DNA from: Pseudomonadales bacterium
GTDB lineage: Bacteria; Pseudomonadota; Gammaproteobacteria; Pseudomonadales; JAHRWD01
Length of the DNA stretch: 52,081 nucleotides
Assembly: GCA_016763075.1 (NCBI GenBank)
Contig: JAESUM010000081.1
Coordinates: forward strand, 1-52,081
Reading direction: 5' to 3'
A model generated the notes under the pieces. The model was not told the origin of the DNA. It searched no databases and saw only the letters and a program-made list of their open reading frames with translations. The position numbers and the translations under genes are program-made. Below are positions 38,427 to 46,119 of the stretch, one piece after another (the stretch's first letter is position 1; each line of letters opens with the position of its first letter).

Positions 38427-38695
38427 CGACCCAAATAACAGCTTTTGCCGGGCTGCTAAAAAGGCTCGAATCAGAGGATCAAATCCTCGAATTCTTGAGC
38501 GCTCTACTGACACCAAAGGAACTCGATGAAATATCGAACCGGATGGCTATTATTCAATTATTGCGCGAGGGCCAATCACAGCGAGAAGTCGCGCAACAGC
38601 TTGGGGTTGGCATAGCCACTGTAACCCGTGGTGCGCGAGTCCTTAAAACCCGGGCACTTGAAGAACTATTACTTAAATTCGATGACCAATCATGA
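38417..38695 (+). CDS. trpR: Trp operon repressor homologue TrpR
   Basis: 92-residue DNA-binding repressor that needs tryptophan as corepressor. The TrpR/YerC fold is clear: LSALLTPKELDEISNRMAII, then QSQREVAQQLGVGIATVTRG as helix-turn-helix, ending LEELLLKFDD as in E. coli TrpR. It lacks about 15 N-terminal residues of the E. coli protein (108). The ATG at 38417 lies in the palindrome, and no other start fits because the helices begin at once. Its stop overlaps trpE (ATGA). Heading an operon with trpE and trpG implies direct feedback control of anthranilate synthesis. Confidence 0.92.
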   Translation: MNTATQITAFAGLLKRLESEDQILEFLSALLTPKELDEISNRMAIIQLLREGQSQREVAQQLGVGIATVTRGARVLKTRALEELLLKFDDQS

Positions 38696-40086
38696 AGCAT
38701 TTAATACCCAAACTATCACTGCCAGGAAAACCTCAGTACCGGAATGTAGAGATCGAAATCGATTTTTTCGAGCTGTTTCAACGGATCGAACCACAATTTG
38801 AAAACTGCTTTCTGCTTGAGTCTCTTGGCGAAGACGGAGATCGCGCGCGTACCCATGTTATTGGCTTTGACCCGGATACACTGGTCTACGCAAACGATAT
38901 TGATGAACTCATCATCACAGACACTCGTTCGGGAGAGGCAACGCAGTACCCTACTGATAACGCCTATTACGCGCTGCGCGAATTAATACCTCAAGATATT
39001 ATTGCACGGCGCTACTGCGGCGGATTGGCAGGCTACATTGGTTACGATAGCGTTCGTTTTTTTGAACCAAGTCTTGATATACAGACCAGTACTGAGTTCG
39101 AAGCCTTTAAATTTGGCATCTATAGAGACGGTCTATTGCTCGACAAAATGACCGGGCAAATCACTTATTTTTACTACGAAACTGACCGTTTCAGTCAAAT
39201 ACTAGACATTCTGCAACAACCAGAGCCCATCACTGGCCCGCTACACGTAGAGTTTATAAACGACGGTATGAATAAAGAAGATCATGCCAAAGCAGTAGAG
39301 CGGGCGCGCAACGACATCTGCGCTGGGTTGATTTTTCAAGTACAGCTTGGGTTTAAATCCCATTACCGCGTTAAAGGCGACACACTGCAAATCTACCAAA
39401 AACTACGCGACGTAAACCCTTCTCCCCACATGAACTACTTTAAATTTGGAGATCAGCGGGTCATTGGTGCAAGCCCTGAGTTATTGTTTCGTTTGCAGCA
39501 AGGCGAGATGGAAACCTACCCACTTGCCGGTACAGCGAAACGCGGAAAAAACCTGCGCGAAGATCAATTGCTTGCACGAACCCTACTAAACGACCCAAAA
39601 GAAATCGCCGAGCACAACATGCTGGTAGATTTACACCGCAACGATATTGGCCGGGTCGCTCAGTTTGGAACCGTCAAAGTGCGTAACCTCATGGATATCA
39701 AAAAATTCAGCCATGTTCAGCATATCTCTAGCGAGATTGTCGGCATTATCCGTAACAGTGACGATATGTTTTCAGCGTTAGCGGCTAACTTTCCCGCAGG
39801 TACTCTTACCGGCGCCCCGAAAATAGAAGCTATGAAAATCATCAACGATATTGAGCCCGAAGGCCGCGGCCCTTATGGAGGCGCTGTGGGCCATTTTGGC
39901 TTCAACGGAGACTGCGCCTTCGCGATACCGATTCGTTCGGTTTTTATAAACGCCGAAAAAGCCTACGTGCAGACATGCGGAGGCAATGTGTACGACTCTA
40001 ATGCAGAAGGTGAATACCAAGAAATACAGCGTAAATTTGCAGCCATGAAGCAAGTGCTAGCAAGTTTTGAGGTGGCCGAGTCATGA
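38692..40086 (+). CDS. trpE: Anthranilate synthase component I
   Basis: Converts chorismate with ammonia from TrpG to anthranilate, the first tryptophan-specific step. 464 residues. The feedback-inhibition motif LLES is at about residue 41. The chorismate-binding core has YPLAGTAKRG, GASPELLFRLQ, EHNMLVDLHRNDIGRV and FPAGTLTGAPK with GGAVGHFGF. The AGT (not KGT) at the lysine-bearing position of PabB favours TrpE over aminodeoxychorismate synthase. It overlaps trpR and trpG by four bases each. No leader peptide attenuator is present upstream, as trpR occupies that place. Confidence 0.92.
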   Translation: MKHLIPKLSLPGKPQYRNVEIEIDFFELFQRIEPQFENCFLLESLGEDGDRARTHVIGFDPDTLVYANDIDELIITDTRSGEATQYPTDNAYYALRELIPQDIIARRYCGGLAGYIGYDSVRFFEPSLDIQTSTEFEAFKFGIYRDGLLLDKMTGQITYFYYETDRFSQILDILQQPEPITGPLHVEFINDGMNKEDHAKAVERARNDICAGLIFQVQLGFKSHYRVKGDTLQIYQKLRDVNPSPHMNYFKFGDQRVIGASPELLFRLQQGEMETYPLAGTAKRGKNLREDQLLARTLLNDPKEIAEHNMLVDLHRNDIGRVAQFGTVKVRNLMDIKKFSHVQHISSEIVGIIRNSDDMFSALAANFPAGTLTGAPKIEAMKIINDIEPEGRGPYGGAVGHFGFNGDCAFAIPIRSVFINAEKAYVQTCGGNVYDSNAEGEYQEIQRKFAAMKQVLASFEVAES

Positions 40087-40736
40087 AAGTGCTAATCATA
40101 GATAACTACGACTCTTTCACCTTTAACTTGTACCAATACATTGGCGAAGTGCTGACGCGTAAAACCGCTGATTTGAATGGCTCGCAGGCTTTTGAAGTAC
40201 TGGTAAAACGAAACGACGAGCTAACCCTTGAGCAAATAAAAGCACTCAAGCCAGATCGCATCATCATCTCCCCTGGCCCTGGTAGCCCAGAAAACCCCGA
40301 CTACTTCGGTGTGTGCCGGCAGGTGATTACCGAGCTGGGCCAAACCACCCCACTGCTGGGTATCTGCCTCGGCATGCAAGGCATTGCATATGCCTTTGGT
40401 GGCGAAGTAGTGCGCGCGCCCGTGCCTATGCACGGCAAAACCTCAGATATTCAGCACAGCGGCACTAATGTGTTCAAAGGCTTGCCTCAGCCATTAGAAA
40501 TTATGCGGTATCACTCGTTGATGGTGAACCCCAAAAACCTACCTGACTGCCTTGAAATGACGGCAGTTGTTTCAGTGAATAATCATAATTTATTCGATAA
40601 AACAATTACACAAACCACTGAAATAATGGGGATTAAACACAACAAGTATCCTATTCAAGGGGTACAGTTTCACCCCGAGTCTTTTGCCAGTGAGGCTGGT
40701 ATGCTGATGCTGAGTAATTTTTTATTTCAGGAATAA
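40083..40736 (+). CDS. trpG: Anthranilate synthase component II (glutamine amidotransferase)
   Basis: Class I glutaminase that supplies ammonia to TrpE. Motifs: DNYDSFTFNLYQYIGE at the start, SPGPGSPENP, the catalytic cysteine in LLGICLGMQG, and the His/Glu pair in GVQFHPESFASEAG. 217 residues, slightly longer than the usual 190-200 because of an insert near residues 26-35 and another near 170-185 (NHNLFDKTITQTTEIMG). It overlaps trpE by four bases. In other genomes this subunit can also serve PabB; here its fixed partner is the adjacent trpE. trpD and trpC are not in the window. Confidence 0.95.
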   Translation: MKVLIIDNYDSFTFNLYQYIGEVLTRKTADLNGSQAFEVLVKRNDELTLEQIKALKPDRIIISPGPGSPENPDYFGVCRQVITELGQTTPLLGICLGMQGIAYAFGGEVVRAPVPMHGKTSDIQHSGTNVFKGLPQPLEIMRYHSLMVNPKNLPDCLEMTAVVSVNNHNLFDKTITQTTEIMGIKHNKYPIQGVQFHPESFASEAGMLMLSNFLFQE

Positions 40737-40740
40737 TTCA

Positions 40741-41604
40741 GTGAGCTTTTCAGAGTTTGTTAGCCAGCATGAAGTCAGCATTCGGCTGGGGTTTTTCTTT
40801 GGCGGTTTGATGTTAATGGGCCTGTGGGAGCTGGCTGCACCGCGTCGGCAGTCAAGTCAGTCTAAAGCAATACGTTGGGCTAACAACCTGGCACTGGTCA
40901 TATTCAACAGTATTATTCTTCGTTTGATATTCCCCGCAGCTGCAGTAACCATGGCGGCTTTTGCAGCGAGCCAGGGCTGGGGCATGTTTAACTACTGGCA
41001 GCTCCCCATGCCTGTTGCGGTCGTTCTATCGATCATCGCTATGGATATGATTATCTATCTCCAGCACGTAATGGTGCATGCGGTCCCTACCCTTTGGCGC
41101 GTACACCGTGTTCACCATGCGGATCTTGACTACGACGTCACCACCGGTGCTCGTTTTCATCCGCTAGAAATTATCTTCTCAATGCTTATTAAGTTTTCGG
41201 CCATTATCGTATTGGGTGCGCCGGTTATTGCAGTGATTATATTCGAAGTGCTGCTCAGCACTATGGCCATGTTTAACCACGGCAACGTTGGTTTGCCACG
41301 TAAGTTTGACCAAATCTTGCGTCTGCTCGTGGTAACCCCCGATATGCACCGGGTACACCATTCCACCGAAGACAACGAAACCAACAGTAATTTTGGGTTT
41401 TGCTTATCGCTGTGGGATAGAATATTTGGCACTTATATTGACCAGCCTCGAAGCGGGCATACAAAAATGAACATTGGCATTCATGAATACCGTGACCAAA
41501 AACAAACTACCTCGGTGCCAAGCATGCTAATACTGCCCTTTAAGGGGAGCGTCGATGGTTATGCGATAAATCGCCGGGAATGGTCTGATAACAAAAAACC
41601 GTAG
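40741..41604 (+). CDS. Sterol desaturase / fatty acid hydroxylase family membrane protein
   Basis: Di-iron membrane oxygenase family. About four hydrophobic segments and the histidine clusters are visible: LQHVMVH, VHRVHHADLDYD, then FNHGNVGLP and the final DMHRVHHSTED. Length 287 is normal. It starts with GTG, four bases after the trpG stop, so it is probably part of the trp operon transcript although no link to tryptophan is obvious. Substrate (a lipid or carotenoid-like chain) is unknown. A hairpin overlapping its stop ends the unit. Confidence 0.9.
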   Translation: MSFSEFVSQHEVSIRLGFFFGGLMLMGLWELAAPRRQSSQSKAIRWANNLALVIFNSIILRLIFPAAAVTMAAFAASQGWGMFNYWQLPMPVAVVLSIIAMDMIIYLQHVMVHAVPTLWRVHRVHHADLDYDVTTGARFHPLEIIFSMLIKFSAIIVLGAPVIAVIIFEVLLSTMAMFNHGNVGLPRKFDQILRLLVVTPDMHRVHHSTEDNETNSNFGFCLSLWDRIFGTYIDQPRSGHTKMNIGIHEYRDQKQTTSVPSMLILPFKGSVDGYAINRREWSDNKKP

Positions 41605-41639
41605 CAACGGTCGCCTGCACGGCAGTCATTGCTACGGTT
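41597..41639. terminator. Hairpin at the end of the trp-hydroxylase unit
   Basis: AACCGTAGCAA and TTGCTACGGTT are perfect 11-base arms with a 21-base loop. The left arm contains the TAG stop of the hydroxylase gene. On the plus strand only TTTT follows after GCAGA. On the minus strand a T6 tract follows directly. Likely a terminator, possibly more active against antisense transcription. Confidence 0.55.
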
Positions 41640-41763
41640 GCAGATTTTGGTGCACGAGCGCACTTTTAAGCGCTCTAGTGCCTATTACGAGAATCTATTA
41701 CGAGCGCCTATTGCAAACATCGAACAATCCGTACATTCATCAATACGAACCGAGATAATTACA

Positions 41764-42912
41764 ATGTTGAGCTTCGCTGACAACTTCACACTCTTCAAGA
41801 AAGATAACCCGCAACTTATTGATATTGAAAATAAAATACAAGAATTCGTGCAGGCATCAGAGGGGCTTCAACCCGACCAACAGCTTGAAAAGCTTAAAGA
41901 ATTGGGTGTCCACCAAATTGGTTTTCCGTCGCAATACGGTGGTACGCCAACCAATACCGCAGGCCTGGTAGCCGTTTGTTCAGCCATGACTTCTTCTTTG
42001 GTGCCACGTGGCGTGGTAACCACATGGTTAATGAATATCATGGTTAGTCGCTGCTACCTGTTGAACCATGCCTCGAAAGAGCTTTGTGAGCAGTGGCTGC
42101 CGCAAGTGGTTCGGGCAGAAAAAGTAATTTCAATTGCCGTGTCTGAACCTGAGGGCGGCGCAAACCCTAAAACCATAAAGACTGAAGCCAAAATTCAGGG
42201 CGATAACGTCGTTATTAACGGTACGAAAACCTTTATTACCAACGGAATGATTGCGGATGCCTACGTGGTAATGGCCATTACAGATGTTGATGCTACAGGC
42301 AAAAAAGCATTCAGCACCTTTTTAGTACCGCGCGATACCGCTGGTCTTAGCGCAGTGCCAATGAAAGAATTCGACCACATGAAGCCTGCAACGCATGCAA
42401 CTATCACGTTAGAAAATTGCGAAGTACCGGTGAGTAACCGTGTAGGTAAGCCCGGCATTGCCTACGACAAATACGCACGGCCCTTCCCTATTTTTGAGTC
42501 TGTTGTACAAATGGGCACACAACTTGGAAACCTGCGAATTTTGATTCGTGAATGTGTGCAAGCGATGAAAGAGCCAAGCCTGTATAACGATAAAATTGGG
42601 TTGCTTGCTAGTGCATTGAGCACCCTTGAATTAACCGCAGCAGAATCAGGCAACATCGTTGACAGCGCGGCGATGTCATCTGAGCTAAACCGACACCTGC
42701 TAGCGTTTAATCAGCAAGTTGAGCACCTTGTTGATGCAGGCAACGGCTTGTTTGCGGCGCTGGTTAAGGCAATGTCTGAAAATGACGAGCACTTCGAACT
42801 AGATTCAAACCCAGCCTATAAAAACCTGGCGACCTTAGCTAAATTTGGCCGCCGAGCAAACCTAGCACGCAGTAAACGCGCTGCAACGGAACTTGTTTCA
42901 GAAATACGTTAA
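41764..42912 (+). CDS. Acyl-CoA dehydrogenase-like protein with atypical C-terminus
   Basis: 382 residues from ATG 41764. A longer frame from 41629 would add 45 residues unlike the family. The N-terminal helical and middle beta domains are typical: FPSQYGGTP, ISIAVSEPEGGANPKTIKTEA (FAD and substrate contact), NGTKTFITNGMIADAYVV, and FDHMKPATHATITLENCEVP. The last helical domain lacks the usual GG-x-G-Y/F-x-x-E-Y-P motif with catalytic Glu and the final R-x-x-x-I-Y-x-G-T-S. Instead it ends NLARSKRAATELVSEIR. It may be a divergent or non-dehydrogenase member. It stands alone after the trp unit. Confidence 0.82.
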   Translation: MLSFADNFTLFKKDNPQLIDIENKIQEFVQASEGLQPDQQLEKLKELGVHQIGFPSQYGGTPTNTAGLVAVCSAMTSSLVPRGVVTTWLMNIMVSRCYLLNHASKELCEQWLPQVVRAEKVISIAVSEPEGGANPKTIKTEAKIQGDNVVINGTKTFITNGMIADAYVVMAITDVDATGKKAFSTFLVPRDTAGLSAVPMKEFDHMKPATHATITLENCEVPVSNRVGKPGIAYDKYARPFPIFESVVQMGTQLGNLRILIRECVQAMKEPSLYNDKIGLLASALSTLELTAAESGNIVDSAAMSSELNRHLLAFNQQVEHLVDAGNGLFAALVKAMSENDEHFELDSNPAYKNLATLAKFGRRANLARSKRAATELVSEIR

Positions 42913-43084
42913 ACGGTAACGCCAGGGTTCGCTGAATGGTTTGCTATCGTTAACGGTAAGGTTATTGATCACAGTTGTGAGTTCATTTAACCTGTAAACA
43001 CCTTAATTTAATTGATCACTAGTCAAGTCAATAACTCAGGTTAATAACTCAAGTTAATACCAACGGGTTACAACGGAGGTTTCT

Positions 43085-43483
43085 GTGGAAAAACGATTCT
43101 ATTTTGTGTTTGGAGACTTGCTCTCCAACTTGGTTGCTGGCGGGTTAGTCGGCCTTATTTGCGCGGCCGTGTTTAGCAGTTCATGGAATATGATCATCGC
43201 GATGGTGGTTGGCATGGCGCTAGGAATGCTGATTGCATTGATAGTTACCGTAGCGTTATTCCTAATGCTCTTCGGTGCCATGGAAATAATGATTCCCAAC
43301 ATGCTAACTGGCATGGTGGTGGGAATGATTATCAGCATGGCCGCGTCTATGCACGAGGTCCCGTTACTCACCGGGCTTCAAGATGGCGCAATGGTTGGTT
43401 TTATCGTATTTATAATTATTTACTGTTTGCAAAGTCGTATGAGCGGTAAAGTAAATTTAACCGAAACTGGCTCAGGCGAATAA
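43085..43483 (+). CDS. Met/Gly-rich integral membrane protein, unknown
   Basis: Not recognised. 132 residues, starting with GTG behind a strong AACGGAGG. Four likely helices: about 10-31 (LLSNLVAGGLVGLICAAVF), 36-66 with GxxxG-type packing (MIIAMVVGMALGMLIALI), 71-88 (MLTGMVVGMIISMAASM) and 100-120. Very rich in Met and Gly. The tail is short and polar. It lies three bases before a methyltransferase gene, so the two are almost certainly co-translated. Met-rich helices sometimes bind soft metals, but no such motif (CxxC, His clusters) is present. Confidence 0.8.
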   Translation: MEKRFYFVFGDLLSNLVAGGLVGLICAAVFSSSWNMIIAMVVGMALGMLIALIVTVALFLMLFGAMEIMIPNMLTGMVVGMIISMAASMHEVPLLTGLQDGAMVGFIVFIIIYCLQSRMSGKVNLTETGSGE

Positions 43484-43486
43484 ATA

Positions 43487-44095
43487 ATGGATACCGCAAC
43501 CAGAGATAAATGGGATAAAACCTCCAAACGTTACGACCTAATGGTCAGCAAAGGCGCTGAAAAACGCTGGGAGCCCAGCAAGCGCGATCTGTATTCGCAT
43601 ATGAAAGGAAAAATTTTGTTTTTGGCGTTAGGCACCGGGTTAGATATAGCCCTTTTTCCAGTTGGGTTAGACATCACGTGCATTGATATCAGCCCTAAAA
43701 TGCTTGAGCAAGCACAACCCAGAGTTGCGGCTTACGATGGCACTATGGTTGCGCACTGCATGGATGTGCACGATATGGAATTCGACGACAATAGCTTTGA
43801 TCAAATTTATACCGCTTGTACGTTTTGCTCAGTACCAGACCCCATCAATGGTTTAAAATCACTCGCTCGAGTGCTTAAACCCGGCGGAGTAATGCGTATG
43901 TTTGAACACACCGGTAGTACACTATTTCCCTTCAATCTGATGATGAATATCATGACACCTCTGAGCTCAATATCCGGCCCAGAAATGAACCGCAAAACGG
44001 TTGATAACGTGCGTGCTGCTGGTTTTAAGGTTACAGAAGTGGACAACGTATTTTTGGATGTGGTTAAAACCATAACGGCTAATTTACCGAAATAA
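43487..44095 (+). CDS. Class I SAM-dependent methyltransferase
   Basis: 202 residues, Rossmann-like. Motif I reads FLALGTGLDIALFP, acidic loop ITCIDISPKMLEQA, motif II-like DVHDMEFDDNSFDQIYTACTFCSVPD, then LARVLKPGGVMRMFEHT. This resembles the UbiE/phospholipid methyltransferase group. Partner to the membrane protein gene three bases upstream. Substrate unknown; the association with a small membrane protein could mean a lipid or membrane-bound substrate, which is inference. Confidence 0.9.
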   Translation: MDTATRDKWDKTSKRYDLMVSKGAEKRWEPSKRDLYSHMKGKILFLALGTGLDIALFPVGLDITCIDISPKMLEQAQPRVAAYDGTMVAHCMDVHDMEFDDNSFDQIYTACTFCSVPDPINGLKSLARVLKPGGVMRMFEHTGSTLFPFNLMMNIMTPLSSISGPEMNRKTVDNVRAAGFKVTEVDNVFLDVVKTITANLPK

Positions 44096-44175
44096 CGAAA
44101 TAACGAACTAGCGGCCGGTGCGGCCGTTATGCCGCTTGTGTGTTTAACACTCAGAAGCCCTGGGAAAACGCTATT

Positions 44176-46119
44176 TTAATTCGATAGCGTTTCAGTCGAT
44201 AGGGCCTTAGATAGTACATCGGTTAAGTCATCCATCAAAAAAGGTTTAACCAAGCAGGCTACGAAGACATAGTCGTCGTAATTGGCCATTACTGGGTCAT
44301 TTGAGTAGCCGCTTGAAACAATCGCTTTTACACTCGGGTCCAACTGCTTGAGCTTTGCCATGGCCTCTTTTCCGCCCATTCCGCCAGGAATCGTCAAATC
44401 CATGATTACCGCATCGAACGGTTCTCCTGTATTCATTGCTGTTTCATATAAAACCAACGCTTCACTACCGTCTTTTGCGTGTATTACGGTATAACCACAC
44501 CGGCTGAGCATGGCATCAGTTACGGACCTAATCATCAGCTCATCATCCATAATCATGACCTTGCCAGCGCCATGGTGTCCGCCACGTACCTGACTTGTAT
44601 CCGTTACGGCGGTTTTTACTGCGGGTAAAAAAAACGTAAAACAGGTGCCTTCGCCTAGTATTGAGCTGCATTCAATACTGCCCCGGTGTTTATGAATAAT
44701 CGATTGGGTAATGGCCATTCCTAATCCGCTACCTTCTTGTTTAGTAGAAAAATAAGGATCGAATATTTTCTCTAATAAACTGGATTGAATACCTACACCT
44801 TCATCGGTAATGGCTACGCAAACGTAGTCGCCGATTTCTATCTGAGGCGCATTATGGTCAGCTTCGAGCTTGGTGAAGTTTTCACAGACAATATGAATGG
44901 TCCCACCTTCAGGCATGGCCTGACGTGCATTGAGCACAATATTTTGAATCACTTGGTCTATTTGGCCGCGGTCAATATCTGCTGACCATAATTCCCGATC
45001 TTGCTCGATGCGACATGCAATGCCTGAACCGGTAAGGGTGAACTCTGCGGACTCGCGAACAACGTCGTAAATCGAATTCACCTCAAGAATAGGAGCGCCA
45101 CCTTTAGAAAATGTCAGTAATTGCCTGGTCAGTTTTCCTGCTCGTATAGCGGCACGCTCAGCCGCTTCTAATAAATCGTATGACTTGTGAATTGTGTCCA
45201 TCTTTATTCGAGCAAGGCTAATATTCCCCATAATGCCTGTAAGAATATTATTGAAATCATGAGCAATGCCACCGGCCAAAATACCGACTGACTCAAGTTG
45301 TTTTGTTTTTGCTAGTTCTGCATTAACCTTGTTTTTCAGTGTGACGTCACGAAATACCAGCACGGTACCGATCACTTCGCTATCACGATTGCGTATCGGT
45401 GCTGCACTATCTGCAATACTGTGTTCAGCACCATCCTTAGATATTAACGCGGTGTGATTAGCCAACCCGATGATACGCCCAGTAGCGAGTACTTTCGCCA
45501 CTGGGTTTTCGCAAGGCTTGCGGGTTTTCTCGTTAATGATATTAAACACTTCGCTCAGTGGTTTCCCCCGTGCATCGCGCGCTGACCAGCCTGTTAATTC
45601 TGACGATATTTTATTTAGCATCGTTACGTTTCCATCTAGGTCGGTCGCTATCACACCATCGCCTATACTATTTAACGTAACTGATAGTAATTCTTTCTCT
45701 TTTTCAAGATCTCTTATCGAAGCATTTAATGTCTGACGAAGGTGCCACTTTTCTGCTGATGAATTAAGTGACAGTAGCAATACTTTAGGGTCAATTGGCT
45801 TTTGCAAAAAATCTACTGCACCTATTTTTAATGCTTCTACCGCACTTTCAACATCACCATGAGCTGAAATAATAATGACTTGAGTGGCGGGGTATAACTC
45901 CATTACATGCTGGCATAATTCGAAGCCATCCATTTCTGGCATACGTATATCAGTAACTACTATTTCTACTGGGCGTTCTTTTAGTGTTTTTAAAGCTTCG
46001 GGCCCAGAGGTGGCAGTCTCAATAATGTATTGCTCTTTTCTTAACGAAAAAGCGAGTAACTCGGTGATTCGAGGTTCATCATCAACGAGTAAAACTCTAA
46101 TGTTTTTGTCGTTATTCAT
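44176..46119 (-). CDS. Hybrid two-component protein REC-PAS-histidine kinase-REC
   Basis: 647 residues, soluble. An N-terminal receiver (1-120, D57 in VVTDIRMPEMDG, lysine in FLQKPI) leads by a coiled coil into a PAS domain (about 145-265, LLSVTLNSIGDGVIATDLDG). An NtrB-like kinase follows, with H in GGIAHDFNNILTGIMG, then NIVLNARQAMPEGG, DEGVGI and GSGLGMAITQSI. A C-terminal receiver ends it (MIMDDELMIRS, phospho-acceptor in AVIMDLTIPGGMGG). Its start overlaps the end of the giant kinase gene by eight bases, so they are translationally coupled. The N-terminal receiver is the natural target of the giant kinase, and the hybrid then passes phosphate onwards. No output regulator is seen. Confidence 0.93.
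   Translation of the reverse strand: MNNDKNIRVLLVDDEPRITELLAFSLRKEQYIIETATSGPEALKTLKERPVEIVVTDIRMPEMDGFELCQHVMELYPATQVIIISAHGDVESAVEALKIGAVDFLQKPIDPKVLLLSLNSSAEKWHLRQTLNASIRDLEKEKELLSVTLNSIGDGVIATDLDGNVTMLNKISSELTGWSARDARGKPLSEVFNIINEKTRKPCENPVAKVLATGRIIGLANHTALISKDGAEHSIADSAAPIRNRDSEVIGTVLVFRDVTLKNKVNAELAKTKQLESVGILAGGIAHDFNNILTGIMGNISLARIKMDTIHKSYDLLEAAERAAIRAGKLTRQLLTFSKGGAPILEVNSIYDVVRESAEFTLTGSGIACRIEQDRELWSADIDRGQIDQVIQNIVLNARQAMPEGGTIHIVCENFTKLEADHNAPQIEIGDYVCVAITDEGVGIQSSLLEKIFDPYFSTKQEGSGLGMAITQSIIHKHRGSIECSSILGEGTCFTFFLPAVKTAVTDTSQVRGGHHGAGKVMIMDDELMIRSVTDAMLSRCGYTVIHAKDGSEALVLYETAMNTGEPFDAVIMDLTIPGGMGGKEAMAKLKQLDPSVKAIVSSGYSNDPVMANYDDYVFVACLVKPFLMDDLTDVLSKALSTETLSN

Noticed and set aside
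41629-41763. N-terminal 45-residue extension of the acyl-CoA dehydrogenase-like protein
   Set aside because: It starts at TTG inside the terminator hairpin, and the extra residues do not resemble the family; the ATG at 41764 fits the usual start.
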